Assembly: GCA_014904985.1 (NCBI GenBank)
Contig: MU128917.1
Coordinates: forward strand, 62,001-126,000
Length of the DNA: 64,000 nt
Direction of reading: 5' to 3'
From: Hydnum rufescens UP504
Taxonomy: Eukaryota > Basidiomycota > Agaricomycetes > Cantharellales > Hydnaceae
Both the position numbers and the translations under genes were made by a program. Shown here one piece after another: positions 23,281-36,100 of the stretch (position 1 is its first letter; each line of letters begins with the position of its first letter). The notes beneath the pieces were generated by a model, which searched no databases, was not told where the DNA came from, and was given only the letters and a program-made list of their open reading frames with translations.

Positions 23281-26200
23281 GTCGCACCGACTCGCACGTG
23301 CACGGGCTAGGGCTAAGAAGAACCGCAGGTCGTAAATTATATATAGGTGCCGATGTTCGGGTGTTCGGGGTCCATTGCGGAAAGTTCCGATTACGTCATA
23401 AATGGTCCGACGGGAGACGATGACGGTCAAATAGATCAGCGAGAAGATCAAACAATGAGTTCACACCATTTGCCTCACGAACCAAGGGCGGGCGTCGAGA
23501 CCAGCCAGGACGAAGACGAGCAGGCGGACATTGAGGACCCCGGAACGTCCCAGCATACGTCGTATGTGCTTCGCACCGCTATATATCGGGACCTCGTTGC
23601 TGTTGTGACACGGCTATTATTATTAGCGCGGGTTAGCCGCTTTTCTCTTGGCCACCTGGTTTTGGAGGTGGAAGAAACTCCACCTGGCTGAGGTCTCAAA
23701 TCTGGAGTTCAGCTTGCTAGGTTTTGAATGCGGGCAGCTGAAACCGGGCGAGCGAACATACAGCAGCTACTTTCATCATAGATTCTTAGCAATCATTAAG
23801 TTGATCGGGATCTGTGAGAGAGCGGGACCACTATCGGATCCTGCACCGTCGCCTCAACTAGCTTGGTTCGACTTGGTGCTTCTCGCAACCGGCTCCGTCA
23901 CTCTTGGTACGTGAGGCCATAGAACTGACTGTGCGGGCGGGTGGCATCATTCTACTGTTCTCAAGACTAAGCTCGTAATACACAAAGGATTGGGTGGGTG
24001 GGAAAAGGGGTTCCGGGGCTTCTCCTGGATGGTGTGAAACTTTCCCCCATCGACTTCGGGCGCCTCCACATGATTTCCGACTTTGCGTGGTCTCGGTAGC
24101 TAACGCTTGGTTTGGGGAAAATGCATGGAGCTTCTGGTGTAGCCAATCACAAATGGTTTTGGCCGGCGCTTGCTGTGGCGCCCGCCTGCGTTTGAGATGG
24201 GAATATTATTCCAACTCATGTTGATTCCCAGTGCTTATCAGAGAGGCTGAATGCAGGATGGGCTGCAGAGACACTGGGTGATCTAAGTAGGCTCTTGGTC
24301 ACTTTTGGGGTGGGAGATATCCATCCCATGAAGTTGCTGTCAGGGAAGAGTACCAAAGGTGGAGACTCTGCAAACGCGGGTGAAAAACTTTTGTGATTGG
24401 GTGGAACGGACCACTTCGCTTCAGAACTCCCCTTTTCAGACGGCTAGTTACAAGACTACAGTATTATCTCCGAAGTCAAGCCAAATTTACCAACTCGACT
24501 TTGACTCAAACATTTGTATGTAGCAATGATTCCTAGAAAGTCCTACTCTGTGTCCTCTGGATCAACTGTCAACTGTACTTTGCAACAACAAGGCTAGAGG
24601 GGTGACAGCAAGGACGTGATCACGGCAATGAACCCCATAACTAGTAGCACTGAAGTGACTGATATGCCGAGGGGCCACAAAATTTGGTCCGTGAAATCTG
24701 TGCTTATATTCCCTTACGGTGCTGTAATTTAGGATTATCAGCATCCCGTTTTCTCTCACCACGCCACCTATACCGTGGCCAAGATGGAACTTGATTTCAC
24801 TCAAAGCATAAAATATTAGTCAACTCCAAGTTGGTATACCAGTGATCGTCCACATCAGAAGAGTTCGCCAAGTTGTATCTCCTCGGTCTAGGACTCGAAA
24901 TCTATATCATTGGACGAGATCCGAAGCAATGCAGGCAACAAAAAGGGGGTCGCTCTCGCGACCAAGGCCCTGTAGCGTTATTTTGGCCACCTACGTATAT
25001 ATGTATTGTATCATTGGATTTAGGCGCGAAAATTGGAGTTTATACGACGCGCTTCGGACAATAGGGGATTTTCAGGTTGCCCAAATCTCTCCCAAGTCAT
25101 CTCCCCAGTCTCACTTGGGGGTTTCACAAGGTGGCGAGAGTCAATGGTGAGGGGGCGAGCATGTCAAGCGGCAGGCCTTGCAACTTGTGCCTGTCACAAG
25201 ACCTTTGTGAGTAATTGCATGTACCAGCAGATCGCCTGCGTGCCCTTCTCACTGGAAATCGGCGGTTTTGCGTTCCCCAGAATCCTTAATATCATTCGCA
25301 TCCTTACCTTCGTTGGGTAGACAAGTCTCCGGAATCGTTCCGGAACGACGCGCCAGGACCCTGCGAGCTCTAGGGTGGGCCGTATCCCGGGTCACTGAAT
25401 TTGAGGCCAATTTTGGCCAAAAACATTGGCATCTGTGCCCTTTGAGCCGTGAGACACAAAGAGGTTGCGCTCGCTCATTGGGTCTGTGGTCCGGTAGTGT
25501 GACGGTTGGCTCCCCAGGAGCGAGGGGTGCCTATTCGGGCCCTGTGAGTGGTTCTATTTTTGAGTTTCAAAGCTGGCTTCGGCACAGTGACAAAAATCAC
25601 AAAGAGGACCTCACGGGGAAAGCCATCGGAGAAGGCAGACCATCCGGATGACATGGTGGAGGAGAGTGAAACAATTTTGTACACAGGAGTTTTTGGGAGG
25701 TTTCTGGGCGTCTGGAGCAATTTTTGAGGGTTTGGAACTTTTTTTTTTAGTTTCCGTAGGTTCACTGATTTTGGGGTCGATTTTGACCCAAATGTTAACT
25801 GATTCTGGAGGGGATCCCCGGATCGAAGAGCTTGCAGGGGTCCTGACGCCCCACACCCCAGTATAGCGCCCGTGCGACCCGCACGTGATTTGACCAAGAG
25901 TCGTTTTAAAAGCTCTGGGTGTCGCAGACACAGGGAGCTTCCAAGCAGTTCGGCCACAAGGATCCATGAGGTTAAACTGCACGGAAACAGTCACAAACAA
26001 GACGTTTCCGTACAATCAACAATGAGATGACTAGATATTGCTCCGCACGATGAGACATACAGTACTCCCAGTTTCTCTGATGTGGAATTGTGGACCCAGC
26101 GGCAAGAAAAAATTGAGTTGGGAGAAGATGAGAACAGAAGAGCAGCGTATGATTGGTGGCTCTGCAGTGTCAAGATATCTGGTCGATCCCCCAAAAGTCG

Positions 26201-26631
26201 TCAGAGAGAAACGAAACAATTCGGACGCTGGAGACAAGATCCGGGGATCCAGAAAAAAAGCTGAAAACGCCTCAAATAACCACACTCAGTGTCCGTGACA
26301 AGCGCCGGGATATGCCAAATGTAATATGCGGTGCTCTGTATATCATTGCATATTGCCTGTGGGAGTGCTGGGGAGCACGCCTAACACCAATGGATTCTGG
26401 TATTTAGAAAGCCATATCTGCAAGATATTTTTCCAGTCACTGCAGGAGAAATTCGCACGAATGCGAGCAGCCACTCGGGGGTAACTTAGCAGTGAGAAGC
26501 GCTGGCCACAACCCGGAAGATGCCGTGACTGGTGGATCCGAGGTTTGGCATGAGAGCGGCAGTGGCAGTACCTATAATCCAATACGCTTCAAGAGATCAC
26601 GGTTCGGCCTCTTATGCGCGGGAGTGCGACA
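23281..26631. other. Gene-poor region, no supported gene
   Basis: There are 3.35 kb without a convincing gene. A 78-codon open frame from an ATG at 23455 (ending 23691) is acidic then basic, with no recognisable motif, and I do not call it. Open frames at 25268-25651 and 25475-26015 overlap on opposite strands. They lie in a low-complexity tract rich in repeated ttttgg and ggccaattttggcc-like words (25390-25810), so they look like chance. A degenerate match to the SEC6-upstream MITE terminus lies at about 25057-25085. Confidence 0.55.
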
Positions 26632-27705
26632 ATGTACCACGAAGAGCCACTACCTGCCCCCCGTCAGCGAAGTATTTCTAGCTCCAGTGCCCTCTCTGCC
26701 CTCGCAGCTTTTTCTCGCAAACATCTCGTGCCACCAACACCTGGCACATCTTCGCCGGAAGATCATCGGCCAGAGTCTCGGGAGCCATTCTCACCCACAC
26801 CATCACCTACGTATCGAGCTGCCACCTCGATCATGGGCGGCCCTGCCCGCCGTGACAGCGAGGTCCGTTCGCCGGATTCAAACGAACTCTCCATCTCAGC
26901 ACCCCTACCCCCCATCGCAATACCCTAGTGCGTAGCCATCTCCACCCCTGTTTTCCCTACGAACTGCTGATGATTATCGCTTTTGTGGCTCTAGACTTAT
27001 CTCACTACTCCTGAAGAGGAACGAGGTCACACTGCCCCACTAAAGCGCCTCACACCTGCCCCAACTATTCAGGAAATCGCGTCGGGGATGGTAACGCGCT
27101 CTCCTCACGCGCTCCCACTCATTGGCTCGCGCTCGTCCTCATCCTCCCTTTCATCGACGCCATCATCCCCGACATTACCCCCGATACCCCTCCGCTCGTC
27201 CCTCAAAAAAACCCTCACAGTGGAATCCGCTACCCGGCCTCCTCTTCCCCTCAACTATTCCCTCGCCAGCAGACGAATCACAAACCATTCGGCGGCGTGC
27301 GTAGTCTGTTCCAGAAAAATAACTTCCGACCCCCCAAGACACCCGACAAGCCAACTAGATGATACAGGGAGTTTTCGATCTGACGGGTCGGACAGTACCA
27401 AGCGCATCATCGGGAGGGTGAGATTTTCTGACACAGAAGGAGGGTCTTACAACCAACTATCCCGTCGCGTAACTTCGAGAGAGAAGTCTCGCGAAAAGAG
27501 TCATCGCTCTGTGGAAGTTGAAGATGTTAATCGTGTCTCATCGCTCCCTGCATCTCCTAGACGGTCCTCCGCCGACAGTCCGGCCACAACGGTGAATGTT
27601 ACGATCCCTGGGTCGACAGGCGGGCCGGGAAAATTGAACCTGACGCCTACGCGGAAAATGATGAAAATGTTACATATCGGGGTACCATTCTTTACCTCTC
27701 TGTGA
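26632..27705 (+). CDS. Ser/Pro-rich hypothetical protein
   Basis: Not recognised. A consistent three-exon model exists: 26632-26862, 26900-26927 and 27017-27705, all phases matching, 315 residues. Exon 1 starts MYHEEPLPAPRQRS. The rest is Ser/Thr/Pro/Arg-rich with poly-Ser runs (for example at about 27127-27170), a lone CVVC pair (about 27298) and basic RRVTSREKSREKSHRS clusters. The C-terminus is MKMLHIGVPFFTSL. The composition suggests a disordered, possibly phosphorylated regulator. The two intron calls (37 and 89 bases) are the weakest part, the first intron is very short, and the start could differ. Confidence 0.5.
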
Positions 27706-30112
27706 ATGGTCTTGCGATTCTAATGCGTCCATGTAGGCACCATGACATTCACCGTTGCGCTTTCTCTTTCTCTTGGTGTGACAGCCCAAACCTCCCGACC
27801 GCAATGACTGTTTTATGTGCATGGATAATTCACTGTGTTTGTATTGGTATCCCCATTCACTAATCCTTCGGATTATCACGTCTCCATTTTTATTCCACGC
27901 CGTGTAAGCTTTTTCTTTCTCATTCGCATCTGAACACTTTACAATTCTGTTGTCATTCTGTCCATTATCATTAAACCGCAACTCCCTGAGTGCATGTATA
28001 CCCATCATCCAGTATTTACATTATAGTTTTCTTCATGTTTCCAACGGTAGAAGCGCTTTAGTTTCTGAATCCAAACGCCTTTGACCAAGTATTATTACGC
28101 AGCTTTCCAAGGTCATGCACTTCCGTATTGGGTTGTGGTGACGACAATGACAAGTGGAACAAGGAGCACGGTTCTAAGTGATCTATAGGGGAAAGAGTTT
28201 TCTTCTGTGCCAGAGAGCCAAATCCCAGGCTCCTATCCAGCCGTCAGGTCACATGCACTTTTTTCCAAGGAGAAAGTGCATGTGACCCGATGATTGGGTA
28301 CAAACCCCATCTGTTCAATCCCCCATAAAATAGATTCCTCGTGATAGCGCTGTGTACTGATGGCGAGCAGAATTCGGTAGTTACTGTATATGGTTCTTGC
28401 CTCAAGAGTTGTATTGACATGATGCCACTACGTGGCTTGCTTACGTAATCATGACGAGTAATCAAAGTACTGCAGTCGCCCAGCGCTTGAGACACATACA
28501 TGATCATATATTGAGACAGGGAACGCGAGCTACGAGCATCTTGAGCATGAAAAGATAAATCTATGCCCAGTGCTAACTGGCTTCGCGCACTTACGCAGAC
28601 TTCGAGCCGTGCACTGCGTGCATTAGATTCTCCGCAGGGCTCAGGCACCTGGGAAGTAATTCATAGAATGAAACACTCCTCAATGGGGTTGGGGTCAAAC
28701 TATACTATATACAGTATCCCCGTTGGCCCACGGTGACGGCAAATAGGCCTGGAGGACTCCCGGGGTCACAGCCACTAGTCTGGACGGCCTCGTAGATCGC
28801 AGGATGAGATGGGTCGAGGACGGAGGTTACAGTAATGAAATTTTATGTTATGTGGCTCTGTCAGAAATGAATCAACCCACGCAATGGGAGCGGCGTCCGT
28901 CAAAAGTAGCTTGATTTGATTGACTCTAGGAGGGTCCTGTAGTTACTGATCCGCGCTTCCCTACTATCCCCTTCGTATCCAAAAATGGCGCCCGTCGTGT
29001 CTGATGGACGCTGCCAATTGCATTGGTCCCTTCACATTTTTAGTCGCAAGGCGATTGCCTTTCCAGGTCACTATTTGAGCTGGTTCCTTAGCTCCTGTCA
29101 AAAGCCACCTCCCTATCGGAGACCGGAGCTCGCAGCGCTCTAATAGTCTGTAATATTACAGTAATTCCCTTACAATAGTGCACTAGGCATTATCCTCGCC
29201 ACATCACGTCATCCGAGCGTGCGCACATAAGCGGCTGGGCTGCGATCATTCTCTCTGCCGATTCTGGATTCTGTACTGGGATGAAACGCCGGGAATATTT
29301 CATCTTTCAACCGCCGCCCCTTTTTCCTTGAATACGTAGTCACTGCGCAAGATCCTCATTTGATACGACTTTTTACGCAGTTGCCCAACCAAGCTGGTGA
29401 AATTACATACCGGCGTTAATAGCCGCTGTCAGCGGCAAGTGCCGAGACTCAACGCCCAACACTCCACAATGCAAAAAGTGGAAGATGTACCGGCGAAAAA
29501 AAAAAATAGAGAGAAATGTGTAATGAATCTCCCACAGTATATGCTTACAACAAAGAAGCGATGATTAGCAGTCTACAGCCTTAATTACTACAATAGGGAA
29601 CAGGCCCCCAAGGAGGATCTGAAATTGCAAGCCTCAACCCCTATCCCACTCAACCGGTTTACTCGAGATGAGATATAAATCAGTGAGACTCCCCCTTCTC
29701 ACGAAGACGGTACATAATGAAGCTCTCATGACATCATGCATATGCGAAAGTACAGTTTGTGCCTGCATGTCATGACCATTTTCAGTCCTAGAATCAACCG
29801 TAATCAACCGTGGTCTCAGGACAAGCTAGCCCTGCGATGTAGATGCGGGGAATCATGAAATCAAATGTAACCGTCCAGTCCAGACTTCATCATTACATTT
29901 TTGACCGATATTGATCAATATAGAATTCTGGCTATTTCAGCTTAAATAAGCCACATCCTGTCTTCCAGAACCTCGAGTCCAGTGTCGGGGCCGATACCAC
30001 GTCCAGCATACGAGAAGGCACCGAGTGTAAAGGTCTTAGTATCGCCGAGTTGCTCCCGGTTCTAGGGACTGCTGAAGAATCCTGCTATGGGGGTTGATAT
30101 ATGAAATGACAA
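27706..30112. other. Long intergenic region with one perfect hairpin
   Basis: No gene is supported in these 2.4 kb. Minus-strand open frames at 27670-28008 and 28244-28648 have no conserved features, and the second overlaps the hairpin at 28247-28287. An A-run lies at about 29498-29508. No tRNA-like or rRNA sequence was noticed. Confidence 0.55.
28247..28287. repeat. Perfect 15-bp inverted repeat with 11-base loop
   Basis: The left arm ggtcacatgcacttt (28247-28261) and the right arm aaagtgcatgtgacc (28273-28287) are exact reverse complements. They contain CACATG/CATGTG cores. It could be a protein-binding palindrome or a structured transcript, and there is no neighbouring gene to tie it to. 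Confidence 0.7.
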
Positions 30113-30404
30113 TAGGGGGTTTCACGTTGCCCAAAAGTCCATCCATAAGTCACTCATAAGTGCTTTCATAAACTATACATAAAGTTCTGAGAAAAGTTAT
30201 GAAAAGAGTTATGAATGAGGTCCTGGGCTCCATAAAGTGGTCCATAAGGGTCCATAACAGCTTATGGACCACTTTATGGAGCTCAGGACCTCCATAACTC
30301 ATCCATAACTCTTTTCATAACTTTTCTCGGAACTTTATGAATAGTTTATGAAAACACTTATGAGTGACTTATGGATAGGCTTTTGGGCAACGTGAAACCC
30401 CCTA
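30113..30404. mobile_element. Hairpin MITE with TA target duplication (Tc1/mariner-like), about 288 bp
   Basis: The element is flanked by TA at 30113-30114 and 30403-30404. Its first 23 bases (gggggtttcacgttgcccaa and on) are the exact reverse complement of its last 23. The complementarity continues, with few mismatches, almost to the centre at about 30256-30267, so nearly the whole element is one long inverted repeat built of ccataa/ttatgg words. There is no coding capacity. Family knowledge: TA duplications are typical of Tc1/mariner-derived MITEs. It ends only 57 bases before the SEC6 start codon, inside its promoter or 5' leader. Confidence 0.85.
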
Positions 30405-30459
30405 ATGGAGGCGGCCTTCAGCACAGCCACAGTATCAGGCCGCCCGGCAACTCCCAGCT

Positions 30460-32888
30460 ATGTCCACTGTCAGTGCAGCGCAGGCGGTAGGGGAGTATCT
30501 ACAGTCGCCGGATGACCTTCTTAAGGTCGCTGCATTCCGCAAGAAACTCGCCAAGGAGAAGGCCTCCATAGACGCGAAGCTCAAAAGCGGCGTGAGAGAC
30601 CAGCTGGAGGCCACACGCGAGGGACTGCGCAGGCTCGTTGGTACTAGAAATAATGTCCAGACTATCAAGGATGAGCTCCTCGGGGTCGATATTATGTTTA
30701 AGGATCCTCAGAATGAGATTAAAACATTCGATCAGATTAGCAGAGCAAGCTATTTCTTTCGCCTTTTTCTTACTGTGAACTCAAGCATATGTTGTCCTAG
30801 GTCTCTATGGTGCATCGAAATTTTGCTATGACAGAGGAAATGGTGAACAATCTGACAGAGATGTACTCTCGGCTGGATGTGCTCGAGGCCCAGCTCGATG
30901 CATGTCGTGAAGACGTCCTTGGTCCAGCGAGGTACCTTTTGACCATCCATTATCAACTCAACCAACTCGAATCCTTCCGTAACGAAACAATGCACCAGGC
31001 TAAACGAGCAAAGGCGGACGTGCGGAATACACTGAAACGACACTTTGAGAGACTGGATAGGGTCATCGACTCGTTTGAGGTGCATATCTATAATATGGCA
31101 GCCAATCTCCTCGAAATCGTACGGTCCGGGCATCCTGGTGCCATCGTGAAGCTCATCAAAATCGCCGAGATGGAAGGCAAGGAAGATGAAAAGGTGCTTC
31201 TTGTCACCCCCCTGGTCCGTGCTAGTTTTGACGCTCAACTCTCGTCCTTTGCAGGCCATTGGCATTAAGCTAGTAAAAAAAGCCGCCAAGATGGACGCCG
31301 CCGCCAAATTTAAATCGATGGTGGCGGACGCACGAAGAATTAAACATTACCGTTCCACCATTCTCAGCAAAATCTCAGAATCCATCAACGCCAAGTTCAC
31401 CGCCGCCTACGAGAAGGGTGCACGCGATCCATTCGACTTCCTCGATAATCTTGGTTGGATGTACCAGGACCTCTTGCGTGCGCAGTCAGACCTCGCCCCT
31501 TGTTTCCCTGAAGATTGGGACATATATGGGCAGTACGTGCGCAAGTATCACAAGGCTCTGGACCAGACCGTCCGTCGTATCGTGGATTTAGCGCCGGAGG
31601 CTAGCGTCATCCTTCGATTGCACGCGCACTTGAAGCAATACAAGAAGGACATGAAGGAGCTCGGGGTCAATCCCGAGTGGATTACGCCTGCCCTCATGGA
31701 CGGTAAAGAGCAGGTCCTTATCGACGATTATGTCTCTCTTATCATCAAGAAACTCGACGAATGGACCGCGAATATTATGAAGGACGAAGTGAAGGAATTC
31801 ACCTCACGCGAAGAGGCACCCGAGGCGAACGGTGATGGCCAGTATGCGATGGAGCGCACTGTCATCTTGTTCCAAATGGTAAATCAACAGGTCGACCTAG
31901 CCCTCGAAAGCGGCCAGGGCGCGGTACTCGCCAAAGTTGTTAGCGAAGCTAGCCGGGTCCTACGAGGCACCCAAGAAAGGTGGCTCACCGTCATCGACAC
32001 CGAACTCAAGAAGCAGCTCGATAAACCGGATGAGGTGCCGGCTGGCTTGATGGAATACATCGTCGCGGTCGCCAACGATCAGGTCAAGAGTGCGGACTAC
32101 TGCGAGGCGATCAGCGCTCGCCTCGAGGATCTTGTCAGTGAAAAGTACCGGACTGTCATTCGTGAGCGGCTCAACGATGTGATCGATGGATACATCGACG
32201 TCGTCAACAAATGCACTCAGGCGTTCATCGACCTTATCTTCAATGACCTCAAGCCCGTAACCAGGCAATTATTTTCACCAGCATGGTATGGCGGCATCAT
32301 GCCCTCGATTATCGAAACGATGCGTGATTATATGACCGACTATCAGACGTATCTGAATCCATCCATCCTCGACCTCCTCATTGCAAACCTCCTCGACAAC
32401 TTCCTCATCACTTACCTCACCGCCTTGCACAAGTCTTCCAGGCTACGCATGCCCGCCGCCGGTGATCGAATCAAGGAGGACATTGCAGAAGCATTCGACT
32501 TTTTCACGATGCTTAAACCAGCCGAGGAGCTCGAAGCTTCGTTCGAGATCCTCGATATGGCCCACGCTCTACTCACGGCCTCCAGGAACCTCGTCTTCTT
32601 ATCTTTCTGGAACTTTGCCAAGATTCATGGACCGAACCTCATTTTTGTCGAAGGCCTGATGAAAGCCCGGGACGACCTGGATCGATCTGCGGTGAACGAG
32701 GTGATGGACAGTGTCAAACGGAAAGCCAAGGAAGAGAATATCACTGATCGTAAGGGCCCGCTTTTTCAAAAAAAATTTAAAAAAATTGGAAGTTAAAATT
32801 TTTGAATACCCTAGCCCCGGAACCCACCATCATGAAGAAAATCGCCATTCAGAGCGGATTCGCGGCATTCCTATCCCGACGAGACTAA
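30460..32888 (+). CDS. SEC6: Exocyst complex component Sec6
   Basis: Subunit of the octameric exocyst that tethers secretory vesicles at the plasma membrane. Exons are 30460-30744, 30801-31193, 31255-32749 and 32815-32888. All are in phase and give 748 residues, typical of fungal Sec6. The N-terminal coiled-coil region (exon 1-2) is followed by the long helical Sec6 body. The conserved C-terminal region includes SRLRMPAAGDRIKEDI, the KIHGPNL block, VMDSVKRKAKEE and a final basic tail SGFAAFLSRRD. Intron 1 starts with GC (AGA|gcaagc) and ends tcctag, a GC-AG intron. The frame is intact. A hairpin MITE ends 57 bases upstream of the ATG, which may affect expression. It converges on QNS1. Confidence 0.95.
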
Positions 32889-33186
32889 TGCGCAGGCGTG
32901 GGTCCTCTTGACTCGGAACTCGGGTCGAGTGCCGCTGGTTGATTGCCGGTGTATTGGCGCAGTTGCGTATATGTATGGTGGCGGGGAGACGGACTTTAGG
33001 CGACGGCTAGCGGACTGTATTCGAGGTCGGTTTTAATTTGTACCTGTGTCATGTACTGTATAATGTAATCGCATTCATTTTCGATGACACTTGTAAGAGT
33101 ATACAATTCCCATAATCCAGGCCCTGATCAGCGGCGTTCTAAATATATACATGTTCGCCGCAAACGCCCCAGACCCTTACTTAGCC

Positions 33187-36100
33187 TCAGTCGATCTTCG
33201 CTTTGGGGTCCAGCGGGAGAGTTGAGCGGTCGGGGAGAACGGCAACTGCTTCGTCAATGCGCGCGAATTGATAAGGGAAACGCGAGGGATACAGGAAGGG
33301 CCTCAGGTCGAAACCTAGAAATGAATGAAAAGGGTTGTTGCAAGATCAATCAAGGAAAGGCCGCCGCTTTGTCTGGTAGGATTAAGATTCAGAGAGATTC
33401 TACATACGGTTGTCGTCTGGACTATAAGACTCCTATCAAGGGGAAATGCCATGAGCGAATCTGATGGTCGCAAAACAAAAAAATGAGACACACAGCATGA
33501 TATGAGGGAGTAAGCACAGTCATCTTGTGGCGATTTCTCGCGTGTTCGAAGAAGAAATGTTTCACTTTCTCTGCAATCTTCGCACGAGAATAAAATGCCA
33601 AGTGTGTCAGTCAACGGTAATTAATTCCCCAAAGAAATAGTCGCACCTGAGCCGGTGAAAGGAATCCGCCCCATTCATGCACGAGTTTGGTGAACATACT
33701 GTACGGTCCACATCGGTCTATCTTCCTTAGACGGCCAAAAATCGAGAGTTCATCGTAGGTCATACCCATGTCAGCCTATCATTCATTTTCAGAGAAAATA
33801 TAGTAACAAGTTGGGAAAATTCAGATACCTCATCGGCCTGAATGTATGATTCAGTAATGGGCTCGAGCTCTGCGGTTGGCGTTGCACTGATGAAACTACG
33901 ATACAGGGCAATAAGGGTGATGTCAAGAATAGTAAGAGCCTGTGGAACGTACTTGTCCAGTATAGGCAAATCAAATGCATTTCTCGCATGGCCAATGAAC
34001 TTCTTCAAATCGGTCTTGCTGATTCCACCAATAGGATTTATATCCGCTGCACAGAGAACTCCACATAAATTGGGTGACAGCCCAAGAAGGAAGGGGGACA
34101 TACCAGACGAGCAGTCGTACTTGGTAAGGTATCCTCGAAGACTGGGAGTATCAGGGGATCTCTTTAAATATTAAAAGGGACCAGATAGAGCTAAGCCTGT
34201 ACCTTTCGTCCACGTTTGCACTTCCGAGAACCAGGAGCCCCCCCACCTTTCCACGTACCCACGGAAGCAACTGAGCGAACAGGTACGCAAGCACCATGCG
34301 CAATCGTGCCTGCATTATCACCCAAATACAGTTCACACCCAAGATTAAACTTCCATACGCAATTAGTGACGCACTTGAATGTTCTGAAGAGCCAGGTTCT
34401 CCGCCGGTGTGCCCCCATGTGCGCGAAACTGGGGTTTTAAGCCAGTGACGAGTGCAAATAAGTTTCGAACAGCAGTTACAAGTGTGTCCATATTGAGATC
34501 AACGTGGTAGCTGAAGCAGACAGGGGATTTAGAAACCAGAACATGGAGACAACAAAGTGTATTACCTTCCAATGGCTTCGGCTAGCTGCTTGGCCCGCAA
34601 CCTGGTCTCAATACTCGAGTTTTCCGTGCCCATGTAACATGTATGGAAGATCCTGCTTGCAAACTCTCGGTGATCAGTGGGTACATAATCCGAATCGATC
34701 GCTTCGCCGGTCATGCGCCTCGCATCTGCAATGACTTGTTGATCTATTGGATTCATATTACCGTGAACAAGGTGAGGTCTCGGTGATTAAACTGTGTGAG
34801 ACGGACCCCCTCGACGAGCGGCCTCGGCAACGATACGGCACATGGAAGAAACGATAACCGCCGTGGCGCAGCTGTCTATGCCGCCGCTCAGAGGCAGGAA
34901 ATACCCTTGAGCGCGCGATCTGCGTAAGTAATCCCAAAGCCAGCATGCAGGACCCAGACTTGTTCCAATCGACCTAATTAGATGAAAAATATCAAGAAAA
35001 AATGGCAGCAGAGAGACGTACGCGATTTCCTCTTCCGGGGTATGAAAGATGACCTCGAAAGAACGCGCCGCAGCTACATCCAGGACCACGTCGTGCTTCC
35101 CATCCGATAAGGAGCCCTCAACTTCCACACGAGGGTAGGCCCCAGACTCTGCTGCTGCATATTCCTACTGCTACGGCCACGATAAGAGCGCACATCTTCG
35201 ATGTCGACCGTAGCGGACACCACTTCAACGTCATTAAGAGAGAACTGGGAGCCTTGTGCTATCACTCTCCCATTGACTGCGATCAACGCAGAACCATCAT
35301 AATAGAGACGGTCGCCATCACAGCCTTGCTGGTTCGCGTAGAGATATATACCCCCGAGCTAGTGGAATGAAATTAGATCATAATGAGGGTCGGTGAGAGT
35401 CCAAAGTATGAAACCTTGGCCGTGGCTTCTTTAATAAGGTCAACCCGAGTGTAAAGTTTTCGTAATTCATGGTGACTTCCACTGGAGTTGGTGAAGATCT
35501 CTACCCATCCAGTCCCATAAGGGTATGAGGACTACAAGTCTAGTCAGGGTGCTCATCAGAAGGAACGAGATGAGAGGAATCCTTCACCTCGCGGAGTGAA
35601 TAATTCCTCGCAGAGCTCCACTCCAATACAGGTGTCGAATGTGCTGATCACAGCGTCCCCAAAACTACTTTGTTCTAGAAGACCCTTGAGTCGCATATTC
35701 ATTAAAGACGTCCCTTATGCAGATCATTTACCTGTCCAGTGATGTCGCGTATGAAATCTGGAACGTAGAAATCCTCTGTCTGACGATGCTTAGTCCATGG
35801 TGCAAAATAACGCAACTCGCGATAGTTTCCGTCATTTGCGAGCCACATCTTTGGTCGAATAAGCAAGATCTTCTTGTTCCGGATTACGATACGACAGTTA
35901 TAGGTAACGCTTTTGTGAATAACAGGCCTTTTAGACGAATGGGTCGTGTAAGTTGACGCTTAATAATACGATAGACTCAGAGTATGCACATTCCCACGTC
36001 GCAAATTATGCCATCGGTCTCCGGAGCCTGAAGAAGGATTCCAAGAATCTCCCAGGAGTGCCGAGTTGTATCCCCTGGACACAGAAAGGCGAATGGGTCT

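Noticed and set aside
25475..26015. Overlapping open frames on both strands at 25.3-26.0 kb
   Set aside because: Low-complexity, self-similar sequence with opposite-strand overlap and no splice or start context.
30745..30800. A GT donor for SEC6 intron 1 at about 30775
   Set aside because: It would give a 26-base intron and break the conserved protein; the GC donor at 30745 keeps the phase.
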